From contig NZ_NXLZ01000015.1 in the NCBI RefSeq assembly GCF_005406205.1, forward strand, positions 1 through 38,116: 38,116 bases of DNA. Reading direction: 5' to 3'. The position numbers and the translations under genes are program-made. The DNA comes from Campylobacter estrildidarum. Its GTDB lineage: Bacteria; Campylobacterota; Campylobacteria; Campylobacterales; Campylobacteraceae. The first letter of the stretch is position 1, and each line of letters opens with the position of its first letter. This document shows, piece after piece, positions 22,608 through 31,388 of the stretch. The notes under the pieces are model-generated. The model worked only from the letters and a program-made list of their open reading frames with translations, was not told the DNA's origin and did no database searches.

Positions 22608-23366
22608 ATGAAAAAAACATTACTACCATTCTTTATTTTTGGTGCAATAAGTAGCGTAAATGCTTTAAATTTAGAAACGCTTACAGGTGATACTAAATTA
22701 TCTTGTGAAGCCCTACTTTGTTTGGCAAGTCCTATTAAACCACCTGAATGTGGTCCTGCATTGGCTAGATATTTTGGAATAGATGCAAGACATTGGAGTG
22801 ACGTTATTACTAAAAGACGTAATTTTTTAAATTTATGTCCTACAGATGATCAAAAAGATCCTGAATTATCTAAATATAAAAATGAAATTTTAGTTAATTT
22901 AGATGGTGAATGCTCCACGGATTCCTTAAATAAAAGAATTGAAAAGACTATATTAAGAACAGAAACTATTTGCACTTCAAATGGAGCAGGAAATGGAAGC
23001 ACTTGCAAAGATGTTTCATATTATGGATATAGAATAAATCCACAACTTACAAATTCTTGTAAGCTTTTAGCTTCATCCAAATATACAGATTACCATTTAA
23101 AATATACTTGCAATAGTAAATTTTACGAAAAAAAGGATTGGGATAATGGGTATGAGTTAAAAGAAATATCACAAGAAATCTATAATGCTTTACCTGTTTC
23201 ACAAAGAGAACAAGGAGAGAAATTAACTCCTATAAGTTATGTGGAATTTGTTAGATTACCTGCTAATAAAAGAAAACAGGAAGGATTTCGCAAATATTAT
23301 AGAATTGATATTGGTTATTATCAAAAAATAGTTATCAAAAAAGATTGTTGGATAAATGAGAAATAA
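22608..23366 (+). CDS. trbM: TrbM family conjugal transfer protein
   Basis: 252 residues. The signal peptide KKTLLPFFIFGAISSVNA is followed by the TrbM/KikA signature LSCEALLCLAS...PPECGPALARYFGI. The mature protein has twelve or so cysteines, so it is a periplasmic disulfide protein. The C-terminal 100 residues beyond TrbM are extra (SYYGYRINPQ, KYTCNSKFYEK, YYQKIVIKKDCW). TrbM is a mating-pair accessory protein of unknown mechanism. Confidence 0.87.
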   Translation: MKKTLLPFFIFGAISSVNALNLETLTGDTKLSCEALLCLASPIKPPECGPALARYFGIDARHWSDVITKRRNFLNLCPTDDQKDPELSKYKNEILVNLDGECSTDSLNKRIEKTILRTETICTSNGAGNGSTCKDVSYYGYRINPQLTNSCKLLASSKYTDYHLKYTCNSKFYEKKDWDNGYELKEISQEIYNALPVSQREQGEKLTPISYVEFVRLPANKRKQEGFRKYYRIDIGYYQKIVIKKDCWINEK

Positions 23367-23368
23367 AA

Positions 23369-24169
23369 ATGAATGAAATTAACCCTGAAGAAAACGATCT
23401 TTTTGAACTTGAATGTGTCAATGATGAAAATAACTCAAAAAATATAGTTGCACAAAACTATAATGAGTTATTAGAAAAGTTTGAAAATCTTATAAAGGTG
23501 ATTATTGCCAAAATTAATATTGGCAAACAAAACTCACAAAACAATACAGAAGATGGTATTTTTAAAGATTTAGAAAGTAATATTATAGAGCTAGATAACA
23601 CTTTTCTAGCGATTATTTCTTACTTTAAAAATCCGCCTAGCGATGAAGAGAAAGAAATTATCAATAAAACAGCTTCCATTAAAAAAACAATGGAAGATTT
23701 TGCAGAATTTGCTAATAATATTGAAAAAATATCGTTGGACGATAAACTTAAAAAATATAACGAACAAATTAGCAAATTTTGCGAGATAGTAGAATATAAA
23801 CTTTCTCATAACGCAAAAAATTATAATACTTTTCTTGATCGCTTTGTCGAAGATGGAAAACAAAAATTGAATATATTTTCAGAAATTTTTATAAAAATGA
23901 CAAAAAATGCTAAATGGTATCTTATATTTTTTAGTTTTACATCTATTGGAATAGGCATAATACTTGGTATTTTAATACTTCTTACCTATACGAAATATTC
24001 AGAATATGACAAATTAAGAGAAAGAATAAATACAATCACTCAAGGTTTAGCTACTATCTCTGTTAATGAAGATAATAAAAGCTTCACCTTGAGCTTTGCA
24101 AAAAACAAAAAAACTATTTTTAATGAGAATAAAAATGGTATTCAAATCACACTACAAGGAGGTGAATGA
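23369..24169 (+). CDS. Coiled-coil membrane protein, possible MobB-like
   Basis: 266 residues. A long acidic, coiled-coil N-terminal half (about 30-185) precedes one membrane segment (WYLIFFSFTSIGIGIILGILILL, about 188-210) and a short C-terminal domain rich in beta residues (KNKKTIFNENKNGIQITLQGG). The order 'coiled coil, membrane helix, short tail with a lysine-rich end' resembles MobB-type proteins that tie relaxosomes to the membrane, but no signature confirms it. It starts 2 bp after trbM. Confidence 0.65.
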   Translation: MNEINPEENDLFELECVNDENNSKNIVAQNYNELLEKFENLIKVIIAKINIGKQNSQNNTEDGIFKDLESNIIELDNTFLAIISYFKNPPSDEEKEIINKTASIKKTMEDFAEFANNIEKISLDDKLKKYNEQISKFCEIVEYKLSHNAKNYNTFLDRFVEDGKQKLNIFSEIFIKMTKNAKWYLIFFSFTSIGIGIILGILILLTYTKYSEYDKLRERINTITQGLATISVNEDNKSFTLSFAKNKKTIFNENKNGIQITLQGGE

Positions 24170-24240
24170 ACAAGGAAATTATATACAAAAAAATGCAAAA
24201 AACAAAAAACAAATCATAAATTTTAAAAAAAGGATAAAAA

Positions 24241-24861
24241 ATGGCATTTGGAAAACTAGTTAATGATAGGATTGTTATTGATACCAACAATGCTTTAAAC
24301 TACAAGAATAAAGAAGGTGATATTCAACAAAGAAAAATAGATACTGCTTTAATCGACGTTATTAAAGAAGCTGGGCAAGTTGCTGCAATGGAACACGGAG
24401 CTGTGCTTTTTTCGGCAAAAATAAATGATGAGTGGAAAAACTATTTTGTCAATAGAGATGAAAAAACTCACAATATAGTTTTAAAACCTACAAATTCACA
24501 AAATAGAGATGATTTTATCTATATAAACTCTAATGTAAATGAACAGGGTTATTTTTATTACACAATTAATCAAAAGCGAGAATCTGCAAAAGAATTAATT
24601 GAAGGGGTTGGGGTCATAGAACGCCAAAACCAAGATGGAACTAAAAGTCATTATTTGGAAACTAATGTAAGACTTTATAATGAAGAGTTAAAACAAGAAC
24701 TCAAAGAAAAAGGTAATGAGTTTATAGCCGTAATTTCAAATGCTGGAATTAAAATTGTCAATGAAGCTGAAATGAAAGCACAAAAACAAGAACAACAAAT
24801 GCAGCAAACTCAAGAAATTAAAGAGCCTGAAAAAACTCAAAATCAAGAGTTTGGAAGATAA
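24241..24861 (+). CDS. Last gene of the transfer operon, unknown, Gln-rich tail
   Basis: 206 residues, AAAAGGAT before the ATG. A compact N-terminal region (FGKLVNDRIVIDTNNALNY, TALIDVIKEAGQVAAMEHGAVLFSAKIND) is probably alpha/beta. The last 35 residues are Gln/Glu-rich (KQEQQMQQTQEI). It ends QEFGR. No family recognised. It lies 71 bp after its neighbour and is followed by a strong terminator, so it closes the operon. Confidence 0.65.
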   Translation: MAFGKLVNDRIVIDTNNALNYKNKEGDIQQRKIDTALIDVIKEAGQVAAMEHGAVLFSAKINDEWKNYFVNRDEKTHNIVLKPTNSQNRDDFIYINSNVNEQGYFYYTINQKRESAKELIEGVGVIERQNQDGTKSHYLETNVRLYNEELKQELKEKGNEFIAVISNAGIKIVNEAEMKAQKQEQQMQQTQEIKEPEKTQNQEFGR

Positions 24862-24889
24862 AAATATACACCCTTATGGGTGTATATTT
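24862..24889. terminator. Terminator of the T4SS operon
   Basis: A perfect 12-bp stem (24862-24873 / 24878-24889, core TATACACCC / GGGTGTATA) with a TTAT loop is flanked by A and T runs, so it can work in both directions. It is the best hairpin after any gene here. Confidence 0.8.
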
Positions 24890-24970
24890 ATAGTTAATAT
24901 TATTTATTAATATTTTCTAATATTTATTAATAGTATAAAGAAATAAATGACAGATTTAGAAAGGTAAAAA
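24890..24970 (+). promoter_or_regulatory. topB promoter with two TATTTATTAATA repeats
   Basis: TATTTATTAATA occurs at 24901-24912 and 24921-24932, 20 bp apart (two turns), just before TATAAAG-like -10 sequence at 24934-24939. The same 12-mer lies before parA at 30767-30778. It could be an operator. Confidence 0.5.
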
Positions 24971-27151
24971 GTGAGATTATTTATAGCTGAAAAGCCTGAA
25001 CTTGGCAGAGCAATTGCAGAAGGATTGGATGGCAACTATAAAAGCGGAGAAGGATATATACAAAAAGGTGATAATATTGTTACTTGGGCTTTTGGGCATA
25101 TTTTAGAACTTGCTAAACCTGAAGAATATAATGAAAAATATAAATTATGGAAACTTGAAGATTTACCACTATCTATTAAAGAATTTAAATATTTACCCAA
25201 GAAAGATAGCGAAAAACAACTAAAAATTATTTGTGATCTTATTCATAGTAATAAAATTACCTCTATCGTAAATTGTGGTGATGCGGACGATGAAGGACAA
25301 ATTCTTGTCGATGAAATTGTGCAATATTCTAAAACTTCTAAACCTGTATTTAGAGTTTTAATTAATGATTTAACACCAAAAGCAGTGAGAGAAGAAATAG
25401 CAAAAATTAAACCAAATACAGATTTTAAAGGAATGAGCGAAAGAGGTTTTGCAAGAAGTCAAGCGGATTGGATAGTAGGGATGAATCTTACAAGAGCTTA
25501 TACCGCAATTGCACAAAAAAATGGTTTTGAGGGTGTTTTAAGTGTCGGTAGAGTGCAAACTCCTATTTTAGGATTAGTGGTAGCAAGAGACAAAGAATTT
25601 GAAACATTTAAAAGCATAGACTATTATTCTTTACTAGGAGATTTTGAAATTAATAGTAATATTATTAAAGCAAGATTAAAAACAGAAGAAAAAATTTTAG
25701 ATGAGAATATAGCTAAAGAAATTAAAAATTCTTGTGAAAATCAAAGTGCAAATATAAGCTTAAAAATAGAAAATAAAAAAGAATATCCGCCACTGCCTTA
25801 TAACTTACTTATTTTACAGGCGGAATGTGCAAAAATTTTTGGATTTAGTCCTGATAAAACACTACAAATTACACAATCTTTGAGAGAAAAACATAAAGCA
25901 ATAACTTACAATAGATCTGATTGTCAATATTTACCTGAAACAATGTTTGAAGAAGCACCAAAAATTTTAAACTGCATAAAAGAGAATTTAAACAATGATG
26001 AAATCAAAACTCTCATTTCTAATAGCGATACAACAATAAAAAGTAAAGCTTTCAATGATTCTAATATTTCAGCACACTATGGAATAATACCTACTCAAAA
26101 CAAAATTTCATCTCAATTAACTCAAGATGAGCTTTATGTTTATGATTTAATTGCTAAAAGATTTATTATTCAATTCTTTAATCCTAGAGAATATCAAACT
26201 TCTACAATTAATTTAGAAATAAATCAAAGAATTTTTACTGCCACACAAAATAAAACGATAAAAAACGGCTTTAGGAGTTTATGGCAAAATATAGATAATG
26301 ATAAAGAAGAGCAAGATGGTGATAAGAATGAATATGATCTATCTAGTTTAAAAGATGGTGATATTGCAAAATGTTCTTTAATACAGATTGAAAAGAAACA
26401 AACAAAGCCTCGTCCTTATTATACTATGACAACATTACTTAAAGATTTAAATAGCGTTGCAAAATATGTAACAGATGAAAGAATAAAAAAACTTTTAATT
26501 GAAAAAGACAAAGATAAAAAAGGAGAGAGTGGGGGTATTGGCACTCCTGCAACAAGATCTAATCATCTAAAAACCCTTATCGATAGAGGTTATATAGAGG
26601 TAAGTAAAGACAAAAAACAGGTTGTTAAATCTACAAAAAAAGGTAAAAATTTAATCGCACTTTCTCCGAAATTACTTACTACGCCTGATATGACAGCTTT
26701 ATGGTTTGAGCAACAAAAAATGATAGAAACATTGGAACTGCAAAGAAATCAATTCTTAGAAGAAGTTACAAAAGAAGTTATTAATGAAATTCAAAGAATT
26801 AGCAATAATGAAGACTTTAAAATACTAGAAGATGAAAATAAACCAAAAATTCAATGTCCACAATGTAATAAGGGATTTTTAACTAAGCGAAAAGGGAAAT
26901 ATGGATATTTTTGGGGCTGTAGTGAATTTAAAGAAGGCTGTAAAGCTATCTACGCTGATAATAAAGGCACACCAAACTTTGAAACAAAACAAACAAATAA
27001 TGATACTACTCATAAGTGTCCACAATGTAATAAAGGATTTTTACAAAGAATAAAAAGTAAAAATGGAAATAAATGGTGGTGGGGCTGTAGTGAATTTAAG
27101 CAAGGTTGTAAGGCTATGTATTATGATGATAATGGGAAACCGAAAATATAA
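24971..27151 (+). CDS. topB: DNA topoisomerase III (TopB) with two zinc ribbons
   Basis: 726 residues, GTG start with AAAGG upstream. The Toprim domain has E7 and the acidic triad in NCGDADDEGQ (D104, D106, E108). The catalytic tyrosine is Y313 in ITYNRSDCQYLPE (ITYPR in most relatives). The C-terminus carries two CPQCNKGF...WGCSEFK.GCKA zinc ribbons (about 652-680 and 690-720). TopIII enzymes untangle single strands and are carried by many conjugative plasmids to help replication and strand transfer. It forms its own unit. Confidence 0.96.
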   Translation: MRLFIAEKPELGRAIAEGLDGNYKSGEGYIQKGDNIVTWAFGHILELAKPEEYNEKYKLWKLEDLPLSIKEFKYLPKKDSEKQLKIICDLIHSNKITSIVNCGDADDEGQILVDEIVQYSKTSKPVFRVLINDLTPKAVREEIAKIKPNTDFKGMSERGFARSQADWIVGMNLTRAYTAIAQKNGFEGVLSVGRVQTPILGLVVARDKEFETFKSIDYYSLLGDFEINSNIIKARLKTEEKILDENIAKEIKNSCENQSANISLKIENKKEYPPLPYNLLILQAECAKIFGFSPDKTLQITQSLREKHKAITYNRSDCQYLPETMFEEAPKILNCIKENLNNDEIKTLISNSDTTIKSKAFNDSNISAHYGIIPTQNKISSQLTQDELYVYDLIAKRFIIQFFNPREYQTSTINLEINQRIFTATQNKTIKNGFRSLWQNIDNDKEEQDGDKNEYDLSSLKDGDIAKCSLIQIEKKQTKPRPYYTMTTLLKDLNSVAKYVTDERIKKLLIEKDKDKKGESGGIGTPATRSNHLKTLIDRGYIEVSKDKKQVVKSTKKGKNLIALSPKLLTTPDMTALWFEQQKMIETLELQRNQFLEEVTKEVINEIQRISNNEDFKILEDENKPKIQCPQCNKGFLTKRKGKYGYFWGCSEFKEGCKAIYADNKGTPNFETKQTNNDTTHKCPQCNKGFLQRIKSKNGNKWWWGCSEFKQGCKAMYYDDNGKPKI

Positions 27152-27254
27152 ATTTACACAAAAATATATAACATTAATAAATATAAATATATTTTAATTT
27201 ATTTAAATTAATTTAAATAAATAATATTATAGTTCTATGAGACAATGGTGTAAT
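27152..27254 (+). promoter_or_regulatory. AT-rich promoter region of the accessory cluster
   Basis: Almost pure A/T. ATTAATAAATA at 27173-27183 is the reverse complement of the topB repeat core, and AATAATATTATAG near 27219-27231 contains a possible -10. A TTTAAATTAATTTAAA palindrome lies near 27203-27218. Confidence 0.4.
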
Positions 27255-27743
27255 ATGAAATTAAGTGATTTTGATTTTAGGATTTGGGATAACACAAAAA
27301 AAGTTTTTTTAAAACCAAATCCTTATATCTTTATTATAAAAAGCGATAAAGAAAAAATAAATGTCGGTGCAGGGATTAAGTATAAAGATTTAGGAGTTAA
27401 AGATGTAAAGGGATATTTAGATATTTCAAAGCCTGATGAATTAGATATAGAGATTGAGCTTTGGACTGGATTTTACGATAAAAATGGAAAAAAGATTTAT
27501 GAGAACGATGTTATAGATACTCCTATTATGGCTTATTCTAGGCTTGTTAAGTTTAGAAAAGGAGTATTTAATCTTGTGCCATCGCTTAATCATTATATAA
27601 ATTTAAAAGATAAAGAAAAAGTAAAAGAGAATTATTTTAAAGCCATAATGTCTCTTAATCAATTAGAAAAACTAGAAAAATTAAATGTGATAGAAGTTAT
27701 TGGAAATATCCACAACAATAAAGATTTATTTGAGAATTTTTAA
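27255..27743 (+). CDS. YopX family protein
   Basis: 162 residues from the ATG at 27255; an ATG 18 nt earlier gives six extra residues (MRQWCN). The start chosen gives the usual YopX opening MKLSDFDFRIWD. The YopX signature ELWTGFYDKNGKKIYENDVI lies at about residues 75-94, and the end has VIGNIHNNKDLF. YopX proteins are common in phages and mobile elements and are of unknown function. There is no strong ribosome site. It opens an accessory cluster with no known transfer role. Confidence 0.88.
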   Translation: MKLSDFDFRIWDNTKKVFLKPNPYIFIIKSDKEKINVGAGIKYKDLGVKDVKGYLDISKPDELDIEIELWTGFYDKNGKKIYENDVIDTPIMAYSRLVKFRKGVFNLVPSLNHYINLKDKEKVKENYFKAIMSLNQLEKLEKLNVIEVIGNIHNNKDLFENF

Positions 27744-27757
27744 AAGGAAAAGAAAAA

Positions 27758-28111
27758 ATGTCAAAAAAACTTTATGATTTAATATGGGATGAGGCTGAGT
27801 TATTAATGGAAAAACTTCAAAGAAAAAATATAGAACTTACAAAAAACGTCTTTTTAAATTTTTTATATGGAATTATAAACAAACACAATCAGCTTAAAAC
27901 ATACGATCTATTTAATAGTAAAAATACTTTTGCCTTTGTTTCAAAGGATAGAAAAAAATACATAATAATATCTTACGAAGAAGAACAAGAACGAAAAATA
28001 GATTTGACAGGATTTAATTTAAAAGGAAAGGATCGGACTTTTTATGAGCTAAAAAATTTTTACGAAACAAATTATAAGAAAATTAATTTGAAAGATTTTA
28101 AAAATAATTGA
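27758..28111 (+). CDS. Hypothetical protein
   Basis: 117 residues, AAAAGGAAAAG before the ATG. It is mostly helical, with a short strand region FAFVSKDRKKYIIISYEE. No motif recognised. It starts 14 bp after the YopX gene. Confidence 0.6.
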   Translation: MSKKLYDLIWDEAELLMEKLQRKNIELTKNVFLNFLYGIINKHNQLKTYDLFNSKNTFAFVSKDRKKYIIISYEEEQERKIDLTGFNLKGKDRTFYELKNFYETNYKKINLKDFKNN

Positions 28112-28127
28112 TTAATAAGGATAAAAA

Positions 28128-28697
28128 ATGAAAATAAAACCAAAAAATAACGAAGAATTAAGATTACTCGTGCAAGTAGGAAGTATCAATTTAGGTGATA
28201 TCGATACTTCTGATATTACTGATATGTCTAGGATATTTGAAGGAAGCAAACGAATAAACTTTACAGGTATAGATAAATGGGATACAAGCAACGTTACAGA
28301 TATGAGTTGTATGTTTCTTGGAGCAACCTATTTTAATGAAGATATCTCATCTTGGAATGTAAAAAACGTTAAAAATATGGCGTGTATGTTTTCTTATTGT
28401 AGAAATTTTAATCAACCACTAGACAAATGGGAAGTATGTAACGTTGAAAATATGGGTGGTATGTTTCAAAGTTGCTCTTCTTTTAACCAGCCATTAAACA
28501 ATTGGAATGTATCTAAAGTCAGAGATATGAGTAGTATGTTTGAAGAAGCCATAAGCTTTAAACAACCACTAGACAAATGGGATATAAGTAACGTTGAAAA
28601 CATAGATAGTATGTTTTTTGGAACAAAAAAAAGCAGTTTTTGGGATTATTTAAAAATAAAATATGATACCCAAAAGAAATTAAAAAATAAAAATTAA
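28128..28697 (+). CDS. BspA/DUF285 repeat protein
   Basis: 189 residues made of about five 25-residue repeats: FxGxxxFNxxLxxWDxSNVxxMxxMF. Examples are GIDKWDTSNVTDMSCMF, NEDISSWNVKNVKNMACMF, QPLDKWEVCNVENMGGMF, QPLNNWNVSKVRDMSSMF and KQPLDKWDISNVENIDSMF. This is the DUF285 leucine-rich-repeat-like solenoid seen in BspA surface proteins of Campylobacter and Mycoplasma. It has no signal peptide, so it should be cytoplasmic. Such solenoids bind proteins; here the partner is unknown. Confidence 0.93.
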   Translation: MKIKPKNNEELRLLVQVGSINLGDIDTSDITDMSRIFEGSKRINFTGIDKWDTSNVTDMSCMFLGATYFNEDISSWNVKNVKNMACMFSYCRNFNQPLDKWEVCNVENMGGMFQSCSSFNQPLNNWNVSKVRDMSSMFEEAISFKQPLDKWDISNVENIDSMFFGTKKSSFWDYLKIKYDTQKKLKNKN

Positions 28698-28706
28698 GGA
28701 GATAAA

Positions 28707-29198
28707 ATGAGTAGCAGTATGTTAGAAATTCAAATGATGAATAAAGAAGAATTTTTTAATAAATTTAAAAACAATGACGACATCAGATTTTTATTTGGTT
28801 ATGCAAATAAAGAAAATTATGAGAGCAATGATTATTTTGAAATGTCGCTTAGAGTATGGATAGATAGAAAATATTTTAATAATCCAAAAATAAAAAACTA
28901 TGCAGAAATGATAAAATCATTTGAGAAAACTTCTTTTTTTGAAGAATTTAAAAAACAAACTATTAAAATTGATTTTGAAAATTCAACTTGGAATTTAATC
29001 GTTCCTGAATTTTTTGAAGAGCATAATATAGAAATAATCCCTTATTTTCAATTATGTGATGACGAAGACTTAAGTCCAAAACAATTTTTCAGATTTTTAC
29101 AAGAAATGAAAGTTAAGGAATTAAAATACATAACTTATATTTTAAGTAGTAAATTTACCCAAGAAGAATACAAATATTTACATAAAAAATCTAAATGA
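28707..29198 (+). CDS. Unknown protein, paralogue A of a tandem pair
   Basis: 163 residues, AAGGAG before the ATG. It shares a clear alignment with its downstream neighbour: RFLFGYAN / RFLFGYIN, MSLRVWIDRKYF / ISLRVFVPKKYF, FEKTSFFEEF / FKKTSLFEEL, QTIKIDFE, IEIIPYF, and a VKELKYI / VKELNYL end. Acidic, soluble, no motif. A tandem duplication is evident; function is not. Confidence 0.75.
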   Translation: MSSSMLEIQMMNKEEFFNKFKNNDDIRFLFGYANKENYESNDYFEMSLRVWIDRKYFNNPKIKNYAEMIKSFEKTSFFEEFKKQTIKIDFENSTWNLIVPEFFEEHNIEIIPYFQLCDDEDLSPKQFFRFLQEMKVKELKYITYILSSKFTQEEYKYLHKKSK

Positions 29199-29208
29199 AA
29201 GATTATAA

Positions 29209-29721
29209 ATGAAAGAGATAAAAGGTTATTTTTCTATGAAAAATAAAGATTTTGAGAAAAATACAACCAAAGAAGAATATTATAAAAAATATGGAACCAA
29301 AGTTAGATTTTTGTTTGGATATATTAATCATTTAATTTGCAATGAAGTGGATGAATTTGAGATAAGTCTTAGAGTTTTTGTGCCAAAAAAATATTTTGAA
29401 AAATATAAAAATAATGATATTTTTACAACAATGGATTTATTTAAAAAAACTTCATTATTTGAAGAATTGACAATGCAAACCATTAAAATTGATTTTGAGA
29501 AAAAAGATTTTATAAAACCTGATTTTTTTATTAAAAATAATATAGAAATTATTCCTTATTTTTCAAAAGGAATAGAAAAACAAAAATGTTTAAGTAAAAA
29601 TCAATTTTTTGAACTTTTAAAACAAAACGAAGTTAAGGAATTAAATTATTTATGCTTTTTATTTTTGGGTTTATTTTGTGAAGAAGAATATGAATATTTT
29701 GAAAGGGGTAAGTATGAATAA
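29209..29721 (+). CDS. Unknown protein, paralogue B of a tandem pair
   Basis: 170 residues, starting 10 bp after paralogue A. There is no strong ribosome site: the ATG at 29209 has only AAAGATT before it. A later ATG at 29236 (MKNKDF) is an alternative start. The aligned motifs with paralogue A run through most of the length. The two are diverged to roughly a third identity, so the duplication is old. Confidence 0.72.
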   Translation: MKEIKGYFSMKNKDFEKNTTKEEYYKKYGTKVRFLFGYINHLICNEVDEFEISLRVFVPKKYFEKYKNNDIFTTMDLFKKTSLFEELTMQTIKIDFEKKDFIKPDFFIKNNIEIIPYFSKGIEKQKCLSKNQFFELLKQNEVKELNYLCFLFLGLFCEEEYEYFERGKYE

Positions 29722-30127
29722 TAATTTCATAAAAAAAGCTATGGGAAAAAACTATGAAAAGGTTATATGGGTTTTTAAAGATTGTATTGAAAATCGGATA
29801 GATAACTTTGGACTTGTCTTTGAATATAAATCAAAAATATGTTTAGATGATGTAATTTCATTAATAGAATTTGAAAAAACAAATGAAACACTTCTTGTGA
29901 GTTTATATTTTAAAATTAAAAAAGAGAAAAAGAAAATTTCAGAAGTAGATTTAAAAGAAAAAAATCCAGAAAAATTAATATTAAAAGCCTTATATAATGA
30001 AAATAAAGATGTTTTATTGGGAGATTTGTTTATTTTAGACAAAGTAATGATGTATTATACCCACAACAAAATGTTTGAAGAATTTAAAAAACTGATGATG
30101 GATAATAGAGAAAAAGGAATAATTTGA
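29714..30127 (+). CDS. Hypothetical protein
   Basis: 137 residues from the ATG at 29714, which has AAAGGGG upstream and overlaps the end of paralogue B. An earlier in-frame ATG lies 36 nt upstream inside paralogue B and is less likely. Soluble, Lys/Glu-rich. No motif recognised. Confidence 0.65.
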   Translation: MNNNFIKKAMGKNYEKVIWVFKDCIENRIDNFGLVFEYKSKICLDDVISLIEFEKTNETLLVSLYFKIKKEKKKISEVDLKEKNPEKLILKALYNENKDVLLGDLFILDKVMMYYTHNKMFEEFKKLMMDNREKGII

Positions 30128-30258
30128 AAAACACTCTATATCTACTATAGTATTAATTAATGTATAATATTAATATATTTTAATTAATTTAAGTTAATTT
30201 TAATAAATAATATTTTATAATAATTCCAATGATTTTAAAATAAATAAAAGGAGCAAAA
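30128..30258 (+). promoter_or_regulatory. AT-rich region before the membrane protein gene
   Basis: No gene. Repeated TTAATTAA-like tracts (TTAATTAATGTATAATATTAATATATT) with TATAAT near 30164-30169 are a plausible promoter, and AAAAGGAGC at 30247-30255 is the ribosome site. Confidence 0.4.
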
Positions 30259-30612
30259 ATGATTTCAATAGGACTTTTCTTTTTTCTTGTTGGACTAAAC
30301 AAGCTAATGTGCGGATTTTTGTTTAATGCTAGAAATACAATATATAAACTATTAAGTTACACAAAAATTCACGCGATTTTCATTAATTTAAGAACTCTAC
30401 TTTTTTTAATATTGGTATTTAATGCGGATCTATCTTATATGGGAATAGTTTTACTTCTAGTTGATTTAATGACAGCCATATCTATATTTTTTGCTTATGC
30501 TCAATTAGCTTATGGTTTTTCTCTCAAAGATTGTGTAATTTATCTTATGGGTGGAAAAATAGATAAAGAATGGTTAATGGAGATACAAAAACGACTGAAG
30601 AAAATTGACTAA
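30259..30612 (+). CDS. Membrane protein, unknown
   Basis: 117 residues. Three hydrophobic stretches (about 1-22, 32-55 and 60-85) are followed by a short polar tail (KIDKEWLMEIQKRLKK), so it is an inner-membrane protein. It stands alone between two promoters. No family recognised. Confidence 0.6.
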   Translation: MISIGLFFFLVGLNKLMCGFLFNARNTIYKLLSYTKIHAIFINLRTLLFLILVFNADLSYMGIVLLLVDLMTAISIFFAYAQLAYGFSLKDCVIYLMGGKIDKEWLMEIQKRLKKID

Positions 30613-30825
30613 AAAAATGTTTTTACTTATGCTATTTATATAGTATGTTGCTTTTATTACTATTTTCTCTAGAGAAGAGTTACCTGATTTTAATTTATTC
30701 ATTTGTCTTTGCAAGTGAAGTTTATAATGAAAATATTAAATAAAAATAAATAATATTTAATTTTATTATTTATTAATAAATATTAGTATATAATATTATA
30801 CAAAATTATAAAAAGGATTTCTTTT
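30613..30825 (+). promoter_or_regulatory. parA upstream region: palindrome, small hydrophobic ORF and promoter
   Basis: TTCTCTAGAGAA at 30665-30676 is a perfect 12-bp palindrome. An ATG at 30645 opens a 32-residue ORF rich in Leu/Ile/Phe, with no ribosome site. From 30738 the sequence is AT-rich, with TATTTATTAATA (30767-30778) and the 19 bases at 30777-30795 shared with the eexN promoter; TATAAT at 30788-30793 is the likely -10. A centromere site for the Par system could lie here; I see no clear iterated site other than the TATTAATA family. Confidence 0.45.
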
Positions 30826-31386
30826 ATGATAGTATCTGTTGTAAATAAAAAAGGTGGTGTTGGAAAAACTCCTTTTGCTTTTTCAATTGCTAAAGATTTA
30901 GGATGTTTTTTGCAAAGCAATGACAATTCCATTATAGAAAGAATTTATCCTGAAAAAGCAAAAATTTTACCAACCCCAAAAAAAATAGACAATTGTGTTT
31001 ATGATTTTGGTGGATTTGTAGAAAAAGGAGTATTGGATATTATTAAAGAAAGCAATAAGATTATTATTCCTTGCACAAGTAATTATAACTCATTGCTAAG
31101 AACATTAGAAACTTTAAACGAAATAGGCAACGATAATAGAATTTGTATTTTGGTTACAGATTATAGAGATGAAAAGGAAAAAAACCAAATTTGCGAAACT
31201 CTTGAAAGTAATTTTACAGATTTAAATCTTTTTTTCTTTAAGTTTTCAAAAATAATTGAAAATTCTATGAGTAGCGGAGCTTCTTTCACTGAGCTTTATA
31301 ACGAAAACAATCTTTCAAGATTAAGTTATACAAACTTTTTCAATGAATATCAAAGACTTTTAGATTTTATTAGAAAGGATAAATAA
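30826..31386 (+). CDS. parA: ParA-family partition ATPase
   Basis: 186 residues, shorter than typical ParA, of the ParF/VirC1 size class. The deviant Walker A is VNKKGGVGKTP (K9...K14-T15); a Pro follows instead of the usual Thr/Ser. VYDFGGFVEKGV is the Walker A' region. It would form ATP-driven patches that position plasmid copies. The next gene starts 2 bp on and is the likely partner. Confidence 0.88.
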   Translation: MIVSVVNKKGGVGKTPFAFSIAKDLGCFLQSNDNSIIERIYPEKAKILPTPKKIDNCVYDFGGFVEKGVLDIIKESNKIIIPCTSNYNSLLRTLETLNEIGNDNRICILVTDYRDEKEKNQICETLESNFTDLNLFFFKFSKIIENSMSSGASFTELYNENNLSRLSYTNFFNEYQRLLDFIRKDK

Positions 31387-31388
31387 CA

